A stretch of DNA of 64,000 nt. Origin: Shewanella frigidimarina. Its GTDB lineage: Bacteria; Pseudomonadota; Gammaproteobacteria; Enterobacterales; Shewanellaceae. Positions 54,740 to 63,834 of the stretch are shown here, in pieces; positions within the stretch are counted from its first letter, which is position 1; each line of letters starts with the position of its first letter. The stretch lies in NCBI RefSeq assembly GCF_003797125.1, contig NZ_RKKE01000002.1:905661-969660 (forward strand), in the 5' to 3' direction. The position numbers and the translations under genes were made by a program. The notes beneath the pieces were generated by a model. The model was given only the letters and a program-made list of their open reading frames with translations, searched no databases and was not told the origin of the DNA.

Positions 54740-55846
54740 ATGTCAACTTCACATTGGAAACGGATTGTCGTTAAAGTGGGAAGCGCATTAATTGCGCCTC
54801 ATCAACAAGGTTGTAGCAGCCACTATTTATTAGGTATTGCACAGTTTATTGCTACCTGTCGCGCTCAAGGATGCCAAGTTGTATTGGTATCTTCAGGTTC
54901 AGTTGCCGCTGGTAGACATCGATTCCCTGATACGGCAGAACCAAGCATTTCGCTTAAAAAAGCCATGGCAGCAGCAGGCCAGGCCGATATGATGGCCACT
55001 TGGGATAAGTTATTTGATTTCCCTTCGGCGCAGTTACTACTTACCCATGGTGATTTACGCGATCGCGACCGTTATATCAGTATTAAAAATACTATTTTTA
55101 CGCTGTTAGACAATGGCTTACTTCCCATTATCAACGAAAACGATGCTGTTACCGCAGCTAAGTTACGTGTGGGTGATAATGACAATTTATCAGCTATGGT
55201 TGCCGCCGCAGCGGATGCAGATGCGTTAATTATCTGCTCTGACGTAAAAGGGCTTTATACTAAAAACCCTAATTTACATGAAGATGCCACGCTAATTAAG
55301 CAAGTCAGTGAAATCAATGCTGAGATTTATGCTATGGCTGGCGGTGCTACGAGCAGCGTAGGTACTGGTGGCATGTTAACCAAGATTGAAGCCGCTGAGA
55401 AAGCGATTTCACACGGAATTGAAACCATGATTGTAGATGGTTTTGACGCGGACACATTCAATCAACTTTTAAAGGGCCAAAATCCAGGCACTTTATTCAC
55501 CCCGTATGATGTACCGATGCAAGAACACTTGCATTGGATGATGCATACCTCACAAATTCAAGGTGAGTTAATTGTCGAAAATGACTTTAGCGCTGACCTT
55601 GAAGAACATGATACTCAACTAACCACAGACGATGTAGTGGCCGTAAGAGGCAACTTTTCCGTCGGTGATACTGTTTTAGTGCGCAAAGGCGATGGTACTA
55701 AATTGGCTAAAGCCAAATCAAACTACAGTAGTTGTTTATTACATTTTATTGCAGACCAGGAAGATCGTGAATTTGCCAACAATGCCCAGCAAAAAACGGG
55801 CCCACTGATCTCTGACAAAAACATCGCCATTTTGGAGCAACTATGA
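54740..55846 (+). CDS. proB: Glutamate 5-kinase
   Basis: About 368 residues; ATG 54740 follows GGAG by 9 bases, while ATG 54725 overlaps the putP stop. Kinase domain: KRIVVKVGSALIA, SSGSVAAGR, AMAAAGQADMM, INENDAVTA, VGTGGMLTKIEAA. A C-terminal PUA domain starts near 275 (GELIVENDFSADLEE). Phosphorylates glutamate with ATP, the first and feedback-regulated step of proline synthesis. Stop overlaps the proA start as ATGA. Confidence 0.96.
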   Translation: MSTSHWKRIVVKVGSALIAPHQQGCSSHYLLGIAQFIATCRAQGCQVVLVSSGSVAAGRHRFPDTAEPSISLKKAMAAAGQADMMATWDKLFDFPSAQLLLTHGDLRDRDRYISIKNTIFTLLDNGLLPIINENDAVTAAKLRVGDNDNLSAMVAAAADADALIICSDVKGLYTKNPNLHEDATLIKQVSEINAEIYAMAGGATSSVGTGGMLTKIEAAEKAISHGIETMIVDGFDADTFNQLLKGQNPGTLFTPYDVPMQEHLHWMMHTSQIQGELIVENDFSADLEEHDTQLTTDDVVAVRGNFSVGDTVLVRKGDGTKLAKAKSNYSSCLLHFIADQEDREFANNAQQKTGPLISDKNIAILEQL

Positions 55847-57090
55847 GTTTAATTAAAGATTTATCGCAAGCAGCAGCCACAGCGGCACAAACTCTAGCCC
55901 TATTAGATGAAAAAGTTAAAAATACTATTTTAGTTGATATGGCCCGTGCACTTAGAGCACACAGCGACGATATTATTAAAGCGAATTTATTGGATCTTGA
56001 CCATGCCGAAAAAGCTGAATTAAGCGCGGCAATGATAGACCGACTAACACTGACACCTGAACGTATTGAATCTATGGCTGCGGGCATTGAAACCGTCGCA
56101 TCATTACCCGATCCGGTCGGCATGGTACGTGAAATATGTGAGCGACCAAATGGTCTAAACATTCAAAAAATGCGCGTACCTTTAGGTGTTGTTTGTATGA
56201 TTTATGAAGCACGCCCTAATGTTACCGCTGATGCGGGTGCATTGTGCTTTAAATCAGGTAATGCTGTAATATTGCGTGGCGGTAAAGAAGCACTACATTC
56301 AAGTAAAATCATTGCTTCTATTTTACAAAATGTATTGCAAGCATATCAGTTACCACCAGCACTGATCACTGTGATACCCGATCCAGATCGCGCCTTACTA
56401 CTAGAGCTTATGCAGCAACGTGACTTTATTGATGTCATTATTCCACGTGGTGGCGAAGGCTTAATCAATTTTGTTACGGATAATAGTAAAATCCCTGTTA
56501 TTCAACACTTTAAAGGTGTTTGTCATTTGTATGTTGATAAAGATGCCGATCTCGATATTGCGATGTCTTTATTGCTCAATGGTAAAACCCAACGCACTGG
56601 AGTATGTAATGCTCTAGAGGGATTACTGGTACATCAAGATGTAGCAGCAGAATTTTTACCTAAAGTGGCAGCCCAACTTGCTGCACATAAAGTGCGTATT
56701 AATGTCAGCAAAAATGCCCAGCAATACTTTGAGCATGCTAACGTTATTAGCGATGATGATTTCGGCCAAGAATATTTGGATTTAGAAATAGCCATTCGCC
56801 AAGTCACTGATTTTGACCATGCGATCAATCATATTCGCCGCTTTGGTAGCCATCATACTGAAGTGATTTGTACCCAAAATGAATTAACGGCTACGCGTTT
56901 TCAACGTACCGTGGATGCCTCGGTAGTAATGGTGAATGCATCGTCTCGTTTTTCTGATGGTAGCGAGCTCGGTTTAGGTGCTGAAATTGGTATTGCCACG
57001 AGCAAATTGCATGCCTACGGACCTATGGGCCTTGAGTCACTTACCACTGAGAAATACTTAGTCAGCGGTGTAGGTCAAGTTCGCGCATAA
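55843..57090 (+). CDS. proA: Gamma-glutamyl phosphate reductase
   Basis: 415 residues. Conserved blocks RVPLGVVCMIYEARPNVTADAGALCFKSGNAVILRGGKEA, PRGGEGLINFV and the catalytic cysteine C255 in KTQRTGVCNALEGLL; ends in ELGLGAEIGIATSKLHAYGPMGLE. Reduces glutamyl-5-phosphate to the semialdehyde with NADPH, second step of proline synthesis. ATGA overlap with proB indicates coupled translation. Confidence 0.97.
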   Translation: MSLIKDLSQAAATAAQTLALLDEKVKNTILVDMARALRAHSDDIIKANLLDLDHAEKAELSAAMIDRLTLTPERIESMAAGIETVASLPDPVGMVREICERPNGLNIQKMRVPLGVVCMIYEARPNVTADAGALCFKSGNAVILRGGKEALHSSKIIASILQNVLQAYQLPPALITVIPDPDRALLLELMQQRDFIDVIIPRGGEGLINFVTDNSKIPVIQHFKGVCHLYVDKDADLDIAMSLLLNGKTQRTGVCNALEGLLVHQDVAAEFLPKVAAQLAAHKVRINVSKNAQQYFEHANVISDDDFGQEYLDLEIAIRQVTDFDHAINHIRRFGSHHTEVICTQNELTATRFQRTVDASVVMVNASSRFSDGSELGLGAEIGIATSKLHAYGPMGLESLTTEKYLVSGVGQVRA

Positions 57091-57110
57091 TTAAATAGGT
57101 ACCACAATTC

Positions 57111-57143
57111 AAAGGCCAAGCGAAAGCGTGGCCTTTTCTTTTT
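57111..57143 (+). terminator. Terminator between proA and proC
   Basis: 11-bp stem with one A-G mismatch (57111-57121 with 57126-57136), GAAA tetraloop, then TTTTCTTTTTT. 20 bases after the proA stop. Its right arm contains the GTG at 57128. Confidence 0.85.
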
Positions 57144-58006
57144 TAGCGACATTTTCGGAGGTTGTCATCTCTCAACATGAATCATTAGATCCCAATACCT
57201 GTATCGCCTTTATCGGTGGTGGCAACATGGCAAGAGCCATAATCAGCGGCCTACTTAAACAAGGTCATAACAGTGCCAATATTCTAGTGTGCGCCCCCAG
57301 CCAAACCACCCGACACGACTTGATCGATAAATTCAATGTTAAAGTACATCAAGACAACACCGCTGCCGTTGCGTTTGCTGATGTCATCATTGTTGCCGTT
57401 AAGCCTTTTGTAGTACCTGTAGTGTGTGAGCAGTTGAGTGAAGTAATGCAGTACGATAACCGTAAACTCGTTATCTCGATTGCCGCGGGTGTCAAACATG
57501 CAACACTCCGCCAAAAACTGCATTTTTCACCTAAAGTCATTTGCGCTATGCCAAACTTACCAACCGCCATTGGTGAAGGATTAACAGGTTTATATGCAGG
57601 CCCAGACACTCACGCTAATGACATTGCGCTAGCAGAAAGACTCATGCGCGCTGTAGGTGAAACCGTATGGTTAAAAGAAGAAAGCCAAATGTCGACCATC
57701 GTGGCGGCTGCGGGTAGCTCACCGGCGTATTTATTCTTATTTTTAGAAGCCATGGAAAAAGCCGCAATTGAACAAGGATTGCCGCCAGAAATAGCCGCTA
57801 AAGCTGTGCTGCAGAGTGCCATGGGAGCTATATCAATGGCGATGAACAGCCAGCATAATTTGGCAAGTTTACGTCACCAGGTGACCTCACCTAAAGGCAC
57901 GACGGAACAGGCAATATTGGCATTTCAGGATGGTGATCTTGATGAGCTAGTTGCCAGCGCAATGGCGTGCGCAACGACAAGAGCCAAAGAATTATCTATA
58001 GGCTAA
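57128..58006 (+). CDS. proC: Pyrroline-5-carboxylate reductase
   Basis: Up to 292 residues; last step of proline synthesis. Rossmann motif IAFIGGGNMARAIISGLL, VAVKP, VISIAAGV, CAMPNLPTAIGEGLTGL, and the proline-binding end VTSPKGTTEQAI. Start uncertain: the only canonical in-frame start is GTG 57128, which lies inside the proA terminator and has no ribosome site. A clear GGAGG at 57157-57161 points instead to initiation near 57167, where the in-frame codon is ATC. proC may be driven by its own promoter or by readthrough. Confidence 0.93.
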   Translation: MAFSFLATFSEVVISQHESLDPNTCIAFIGGGNMARAIISGLLKQGHNSANILVCAPSQTTRHDLIDKFNVKVHQDNTAAVAFADVIIVAVKPFVVPVVCEQLSEVMQYDNRKLVISIAAGVKHATLRQKLHFSPKVICAMPNLPTAIGEGLTGLYAGPDTHANDIALAERLMRAVGETVWLKEESQMSTIVAAAGSSPAYLFLFLEAMEKAAIEQGLPPEIAAKAVLQSAMGAISMAMNSQHNLASLRHQVTSPKGTTEQAILAFQDGDLDELVASAMACATTRAKELSIG

Positions 58007-58107
58007 CGGAGCTGTGAGGGGGCTGCAGACCTTAGTTGATGTTAATACCATCCACTTGGCTATGTGATAAGCCATATAGCGCTTTGCTAAGCCACAATGG
58101 CTTAAGG

Positions 58108-58656
58108 CTAGCTCAGTAACTCTTGTTTAATCAATTTCAGCAAAAAGGTTTCTCGTTCAATCGATAAGCCTTTTTTGCTGCTGTTGGCGATAGTGTCAAG
58201 GTTATGCCCAATAGCCTCATCGATATCAATCCATACTGGTATCATGCCGTTATTAATTTCGTGAGCTTCAAATTGGGTTTCCCCCAGCTGGCTGTCAATA
58301 TCACAAGTGAAACAATAAGACAGCATATTAACCGATGTATAACCATCTCGTTGCCAAGGGCGATATTCTTCATATAAGCCGAATGGATTAATATTGCGAA
58401 TTTGTTGAGCGCCAGTTTCTTCTTGTAACTCACGGATCAGCCCTTGCTCTATCTCCTCACCTACATCAACGCCACCACCAGGCAATGAATAGTCATGATA
58501 ACGCTGGGTGTAAAGCATTAATATTTGATTATTACGCATCACAATGGCACGAGCAGCAAGCCGCGTTAGCATCGTTTGGTGATTCGCGGCAACAAAATCT
58601 GCTGGGGTGTCGGAATGATAACGAGTGGTTAAGTGGCGCATTATAGAAGGGCTCAT
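58108..58656 (-). CDS. Nudix hydrolase
   Basis: About 182 residues from ATG 58656; the frame extends to a TTG at 58779 with an unlikely N terminus. The Nudix box is perfect (GGVDVGEEIEQGLIRELQEETGA, positions spanning 58429-58497), so it hydrolyses a nucleoside diphosphate linked to another group. C-terminal ISIEREFTFLLKLI-like tail. Substrate unknown. Convergent with proC; a small hairpin TAAGCCA/TGGCTTA sits at 58088-58104. Confidence 0.88.
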   Translation of the reverse strand: MSPSIMRHLTTRYHSDTPADFVAANHQTMLTRLAARAIVMRNNQILMLYTQRYHDYSLPGGGVDVGEEIEQGLIRELQEETGAQQIRNINPFGLYEEYRPWQRDGYTSVNMLSYCFTCDIDSQLGETQFEAHEINNGMIPVWIDIDEAIGHNLDTIANSSKKGLSIERETFLLKLIKQELLS

Positions 58657-58779
58657 CGCAATAAAAAGCGCATGATACGTTGCCAAACTATATGCTTCAA
58701 GTTTGGCGTATAAGTTAAAATCACTTGTAGGGCGGCATATCAGTGCTTGTAATGACAACTTGAGTGCAAATAATAACAA

Positions 58780-59180
58780 TCAATTATGAAGCTGATTATT
58801 CACAACAAGCGACTTTGGTACTCTTAGCTCAATACTTATAGCGCAAAACGTCTAATTCAATTCTGCTAGCTCAATGCTTCCAGTCAAATACTCTTCGCTA
58901 GGTACTTTCAGTTAAATAACCAAAGTTTGAAAACCACAGTTTAAAAGCCACTGTTAAATACCCATTTGACAAAATTTGGCATTGCACGTAGCAACACTTG
59001 GTAGCTCATCGATACGGTGCTGGGTTTAGCATGTTAACTCAAGACAACCAAAAGATAGATAACCTAAAAAGCCCATTCGGCAACACTGATTATCATACCA
59101 TGGGCGCCTGTTTTGACATTCTTAAGCTAATTGAAACAAAACTATAAATTATAATCGTCCTGTCATACCTATACCTTAAA
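58780..59180. other. Gene-free region before the membrane GGDEF gene
   Basis: About 400 bp without a supported gene. Short diverged TCAATxCT-type repeats are visible near 58820-58915. It may contain the source of a small RNA ended by the terminator at 59181-59209. Confidence 0.4.
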
Positions 59181-59209
59181 ATAACCGTCTAAATAGACGG
59201 TTATTTTTT
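59178..59209. terminator. Orphan terminator-like hairpin
   Basis: 13-bp perfect stem AAAATAACCGTCT/AGACGGTTATTTT (59178-59190, 59195-59207) with an AAAT loop and T run. No plus-strand gene ends before it (the previous one, proC, is over 1.1 kb away, with a minus-strand gene between). Confidence 0.8.
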
Positions 59210-59311
59210 AATATTTTACCTATGCTGAAGTATCACTTTTCAAGGATTGAATGATACGGTGATCAAGTTACAAAGATTAACGTTCACTTAATGTCACTTC
59301 GGAAATTGCTT

Positions 59312-60505
59312 ATGATTAAATATTGGTACAAACAATTCTCTCAGTATCCGCCTGATCACCCTGATTATTGGCGTATCCGTTTAATCGAGCATTCGTTACT
59401 CATTACCACGAGTTACTTTCTCATTCTGACTCTGATCAACTTGTTCTATTTTGAAGGTTATCAATATGCCTTACTCGACGGTTCAGGCTTAGTTATTTCA
59501 TTGGGCATTTACTATCGATTTCGCAGTACGGGACATGTAAAGATAACCGCATGGGCTGTTACTCTCATGGTAGCCAGTTTGATTATGTTATTTGTGATAT
59601 CGACCAAGGGATATTCTCATTCACTGTTTTGGGCGACTCTTATTCCGCCTTTTTCATTTTTTCTTATCGGACGAACCTGGGGCACATTTATTTCATGTAT
59701 CTGCTTTAGTGTGTGTGCTTTTCTCGTTTACCTGCAAACGCAGAATCCTCAACCTGTGACGTTTAGCAAAGGTTCATTATTCAACGTTATTGAAGTGTGT
59801 ATTGCGCAAATTTTACTGTTTAGGTTTTACGAAAAAACCCGCTTTTCCGCTTATAAAAAACTGGCATTACGTAATTTAGAAATTCAAAAAATGGCTGAAA
59901 CCGATAAACTCACCGGACTATATAACCGTGAAAAACTCGATTTCGCGCTTGATACACTGCTGACCACACCAGCAGCTAATACCTCTATGACAACAGAGAC
60001 TACTAACGCGATAAAACAAACAGACGAAGCACCGATTATTTACCAGCCTTATGCCGATGACCATCCACTGACAAACCATCAAACCACTCAAGATTTACTC
60101 AGTAAACAAGCCGTCACTCAATACCCTATTTCTGTGGCGATTATCGACATCGATCATTTTAAGCAAATTAATGATAATCACGGCCATTTAATCGGAGACA
60201 AAGTGCTATGCCAACTCGCGCAGTTATTGCAAAACCAAATGCGCAACGACGACTTATTAGCACGCTGGGGCGGCGAAGAATTTGTGGTGGTGTTACCCAA
60301 CACGACATTAGCTGATGCGATTGAGTTAACCGAAAGGTTAAGGCTATATATTGCCATGCAAAATATTAAAGGAATGGAGCTAACAATCAGCTTAGGTGTA
60401 GCTCAGTACAGGCTAGAAGATTCAGCCCACAGCTTACTTGACCGCGCAGACAAAGCCTTATATTCGGCAAAGTCTGGCGGGCGAAACTGTGTAGCAGCAG
60501 CTTGA
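59312..60505 (+). CDS. Membrane diguanylate cyclase with a GGDEF-domain insertion
   Basis: 397 residues from ATG 59312 (GGA 8 bases upstream) or 404 from ATG 59291. Five or six membrane helices in the first 180 residues, with no known sensor name, then a GGDEF domain (about 200-404): TDKLTGLYNR, DIDHFKQIND, GGEEF at 327-331 and I-site RNDD at 318-321. Between the LTGLYNR and DIDHF blocks there are about 72 residues where the other cyclases here have 26, so an insert of about 46 polar residues (approximately 220-270) lies in the catalytic domain. Activity is likely since all motifs are intact. Confidence 0.92.
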   Translation: MIKYWYKQFSQYPPDHPDYWRIRLIEHSLLITTSYFLILTLINLFYFEGYQYALLDGSGLVISLGIYYRFRSTGHVKITAWAVTLMVASLIMLFVISTKGYSHSLFWATLIPPFSFFLIGRTWGTFISCICFSVCAFLVYLQTQNPQPVTFSKGSLFNVIEVCIAQILLFRFYEKTRFSAYKKLALRNLEIQKMAETDKLTGLYNREKLDFALDTLLTTPAANTSMTTETTNAIKQTDEAPIIYQPYADDHPLTNHQTTQDLLSKQAVTQYPISVAIIDIDHFKQINDNHGHLIGDKVLCQLAQLLQNQMRNDDLLARWGGEEFVVVLPNTTLADAIELTERLRLYIAMQNIKGMELTISLGVAQYRLEDSAHSLLDRADKALYSAKSGGRNCVAAA

Positions 60506-60538
60506 TCGGATAAACATTAATTAACAGAATATTGAAGC

Positions 60539-61768
60539 TTACTCTTGTAAGCGACTCGTTGGCGTAGCCACAATATAATTTTTACCATTAATGCGTTCAA
60601 TGATTTGCGTTGCTGTTAAATCATGTACCACATTAACCACCGTTGAAGCTGCATCGGTAATGGCCCCAATGACGACTAAAATAGGGATCACTTCCATCGG
60701 TAAACCTAATGTAGTCACAATAAAGATTTCACCTAAAAATGCTCCGCCCGGTACTCCGCCAATCACAAACGCAGATAATACCGAAATCAAAATCGTCAGC
60801 ATAAATACATCGGTCGTAAAATCTAGCCCTAATAACGAATAAATAAACACGATTTTTAGCGCGGTAATAGCGGCTGCACCACCTTTATTGAGATTGACTA
60901 GCAACGGCAAGCTAATCTCTGCAATTTGCTCATTTAGGCCCATTTTAGCAGCACTACGAATAGTCACAGGCAATGTCGCTAACGACGAGCTAGTGCCTAA
61001 TGCCGTCACAGCGGGTTCGAGCATATGCTGCCAAAAACGTTTCACACCTTGTGCACCACCGCCAATCCACGCATATAAGGTCGAACCTAATGTTAGGTAA
61101 ATAGCCATCGCCACAAAAAACAGCCCTACAGCTCGCGCAAACGTCCCCATTAATTCAGTATCTTGACTTGCCATAGTCGCGGCAAAATAAGCACCAAGTC
61201 CAATTGGAGCCACATACATTAATATCGAAATCACTTTCATGATCACAGTATTTAAACTGTCTAGCATGCGCCCCACTCTCTGGCCATCTTCACCAGATTG
61301 ACCAATGGCCACACCGCCGATCACCGACATAATAATCAACGCTAATATGTTTGATTTAGAGAGTAGCCCGACAAAATCGTTAGTTGTGAGTAAGCTGACA
61401 AAGTCCATGCTGCCAGAGGCTGCATCTACGGTATTGGCTAAGTCTAATGTCACCCCTTGCGCGGGATCATATGCTAACGCCAACAACACGACGCCCACTG
61501 ACGGAATAATCGCCATGACAATCGACACAGCCATAATAGACACAAGTATCGCGCCTAATTTCTTTAAATCGGTCATGTGAGCAATAGATGACATCACACT
61601 CACAGCAACCAAAGGCACGATGATCATAAATAATAGATTGAGGAAAATTTGCCCAATAGGTTTAAGCTTGATAGCCCACTCAGGAAATAACCCGCCAAAC
61701 AATCCGCCCAGCAGTAAGGCACTCAGTAAAATAATGGACGAACGATAAGCACGTAAGCTACTTAGCAT
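60539..61768 (-). CDS. Dicarboxylate/amino acid:cation symporter (DAACS/GltP family)
   Basis: 409 residues from ATG 61768, with AGGA 6 bases upstream; a TTG at 61786 adds six. About eight helices and two re-entrant loops. GltP/GltPh landmarks: FLNLLFMIIVPLVAVSVMSSI, LGTSSSLATLPVT (serine-rich HP1 loop), and LNKGGAAAITALK with the late VPGGAFLGEI and INGKNYI. Moves glutamate, aspartate or C4-dicarboxylates with Na+ or H+. Convergent with the membrane GGDEF gene, with 33 bp between. Confidence 0.92.
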   Translation of the reverse strand: MLSSLRAYRSSIILLSALLLGGLFGGLFPEWAIKLKPIGQIFLNLLFMIIVPLVAVSVMSSIAHMTDLKKLGAILVSIMAVSIVMAIIPSVGVVLLALAYDPAQGVTLDLANTVDAASGSMDFVSLLTTNDFVGLLSKSNILALIIMSVIGGVAIGQSGEDGQRVGRMLDSLNTVIMKVISILMYVAPIGLGAYFAATMASQDTELMGTFARAVGLFFVAMAIYLTLGSTLYAWIGGGAQGVKRFWQHMLEPAVTALGTSSSLATLPVTIRSAAKMGLNEQIAEISLPLLVNLNKGGAAAITALKIVFIYSLLGLDFTTDVFMLTILISVLSAFVIGGVPGGAFLGEIFIVTTLGLPMEVIPILVVIGAITDAASTVVNVVHDLTATQIIERINGKNYIVATPTSRLQE

Positions 61769-62006
61769 ATTGGATCCTAGGAGCAATTAAACAAAAGGTG
61801 GAATAGGCAGCAGACTCGGCCCAAAGAACGATTAGCGCGTTAACAACTAACAGAAAAGCAGATGTAAAATAAACTCCATCAATTAGTTAGCCAATATCAT
61901 TATCAACAATTACTGTCGACCATCACTCTCTCAACGACGTAAAAACGACTTAACTTAATGGTAAAATATGACACAAAACCAATACCATACACAACTACAA
62001 ACCATA

Positions 62007-62399
62007 TTAGTCATTCGGCAACGCTTGGATCTCAATAATGAGGCCTTCAGGGCCGCGAACAAAAATTTGTTTAATCAATGATCCTGGCACTTCATTAATA
62101 GAATAGCGCAGGCCCAGTTTGGCAATTCTTGCCATTACATCTTGATAGTCATCACTGAAAAAACTCACATGATGAACAATATTTTGCGGCTGCTCATTTT
62201 GCGACAGTTGATTGCTCACATCTGGCTGCTGATTAGCAAAAATATGTATCACATCTTTGTCACCGGCAAATAAAAAATAACCAGAAAACTCAAGATTAGG
62301 TCGAGTACCAACGGTTAAATCTAATAACGCCACGAGAAAATCGCTCATTTTTTGCGGATTTCTAGCACTTAATGACAAGTGATCAAAGCGAATATTCAT
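62007..62399 (-). CDS. VOC-superfamily (glyoxalase-like) protein
   Basis: 130 residues from ATG 62399 (AAGGG 6 bases upstream); the frame continues to 62447. Opens MNIRFDHLSLSARNPQKMSDF, the first beta-alpha unit of a VOC fold, and ends FVRGPEGLIIEIQALPND with the terminal metal-type glutamate. H7 and H65-region residues could bind metal. The role is unknown; could be a dioxygenase, isomerase or resistance protein. Confidence 0.85.
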   Translation of the reverse strand: MNIRFDHLSLSARNPQKMSDFLVALLDLTVGTRPNLEFSGYFLFAGDKDVIHIFANQQPDVSNQLSQNEQPQNIVHHVSFFSDDYQDVMARIAKLGLRYSINEVPGSLIKQIFVRGPEGLIIEIQALPND

Positions 62400-62447
62400 A
62401 CAACACCCTTTTAGAATATAGCCGACTTTAACGATCTTTATCAGCAA

Positions 62448-62891
62448 AGCCTTATATTACTGGGATTATGACTGCCAATGAACCACCACAAAAGCTAAAC
62501 ATTATCAAAAATTATTTGATAATCAATTAGCGAGAGAATTCTTCAGTGAACATTAATACCATTGACACCACACTATCCACACCTCTGTATCGCTCGGATA
62601 GTAGAAGATACAACCTACATATATTGTGCTATATGAATAAGTTAACCATTAAGTCAGTGTTGAATAGGGAAGCAACAGTATTTGCAATAAGTGCAATTTG
62701 AAAGAAAAGCGTTGCAACAAGAAACCTCTAAGTAAGCTTTTTAAAACAGTGACTTAGAATAATTTATTGATAAGATTAAAACGTTGTTAACTCAATGCTG
62801 AGTATAAATGATGTACAACATAACGGTAATGAGAGGTTTTATAGTGATGCGTAATCCGGAAGTAAATAATGGCAGACATAATCAGTGAATG
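62448..62891. other. Gene-free gap
   Basis: About 440 bp upstream of the VOC gene. AT-rich; nothing recognised apart from the promoter space. Confidence 0.4.
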
Positions 62892-62921
62892 TAGGAAGCT
62901 TGCTCACTTGCAAGCTTCCTA
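62892..62921 (-). terminator. Stem-loop after the unknown gene at 62930
   Basis: 12-bp perfect stem TAGGAAGCTTGC/GCAAGCTTCCTA, 6-nt loop, 8 bases after the stop. There is no T tract, so it may be a terminator of weak type or an mRNA-stabilising hairpin. Confidence 0.65.
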
Positions 62922-62929
62922 AAGCTAAA

Positions 62930-63823
62930 CTACAAGTCGATATAAATTGGCCAACCAAGTAGACCAATTAAGCCTTCTTTGTATTCCAGGCGCTCCAATC
63001 GTTCAGGAGAGGCATTTTGAATGGCCAACTCTTGATAGCTACGAGAGAAATGCAGCGTCCGCAACAATGCAGCATTAAAATGCTTACCTAAATCTAAACG
63101 AATTGCATCAGCAAGCTCATTAGGTAACTCAGCTAAAGCAGCCTTAGTTTGTTGCTCGATAAACTCGAGGTTAAACCATTCATCTTTAAGTTCTATACGA
63201 GCCATGCGTCGTTTAAGATCTTGACGGACTTTTTTACCGTCAAAAAATATCCGATATAACACGGCTTCTGCCAGAGTACTTTCTAGATTAATATAATCCA
63301 TTGGATCAAAAGTGCCGACAATGTAGAACTGTGCCAGTAAGGCATTAATTGATTGCTGGCGATTATGCTCAGCTAATGCTTCTTGGTAGTAAGCCCAGCC
63401 TTGCCATTCGTCACAATCAGGTGGACTCGAGACTTGATCAAGCAATACTTTATCCACGCCACCATAAACAGATTTGCCATGAAGTCTGTGTTGACTAACT
63501 TTAGTTAGCATCCCCCAGCCCTTCTGGAACGACTTAACTACGCCGTCATCAGTCAGCAGCAACCGTATAGCATTAGCCTGACTTTGGTCAGATAATGCCA
63601 TTAAGCCGATGCTAACAATGCCAATGACATCTTGCGCGGCTTCTTCAAGCAAATGCATTTTATACTTGTTATAAAACTTATCAGCGAACTTAAGGCTCAT
63701 CAAAATGGCTTTCGCTTTGATCTGTCCCAATTGCTCATTACTGAGCAATTCTTCGGTTCGGCCATAAGCCAACACCCGACTCAGATAGGGACCCTGATTT
63801 TCGTCACGTAATACCAATTGCAT
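62930..63823 (-). CDS. Protein of unknown function (297 aa)
   Basis: MQLVLRDENQGPYLSRVLAYGRTEELLSNEQL onward. Mostly alpha-helical by eye, with charged and Leu/Ala-rich helices, no signal peptide and no obvious membrane segment. The stretch LLEEAAQDVIGIVSIGLM and the Trp-rich DEWQGWAYYQEAL are the best landmarks. I do not recognise a family. AAGGG precedes the ATG, and the gene starts 11 bases after the stop of the upstream gene, so they form an operon running from the right edge. Confidence 0.7.
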   Translation of the reverse strand: MQLVLRDENQGPYLSRVLAYGRTEELLSNEQLGQIKAKAILMSLKFADKFYNKYKMHLLEEAAQDVIGIVSIGLMALSDQSQANAIRLLLTDDGVVKSFQKGWGMLTKVSQHRLHGKSVYGGVDKVLLDQVSSPPDCDEWQGWAYYQEALAEHNRQQSINALLAQFYIVGTFDPMDYINLESTLAEAVLYRIFFDGKKVRQDLKRRMARIELKDEWFNLEFIEQQTKAALAELPNELADAIRLDLGKHFNAALLRTLHFSRSYQELAIQNASPERLERLEYKEGLIGLLGWPIYIDL

Positions 63824-63834
63824 TTGCAGAACCC

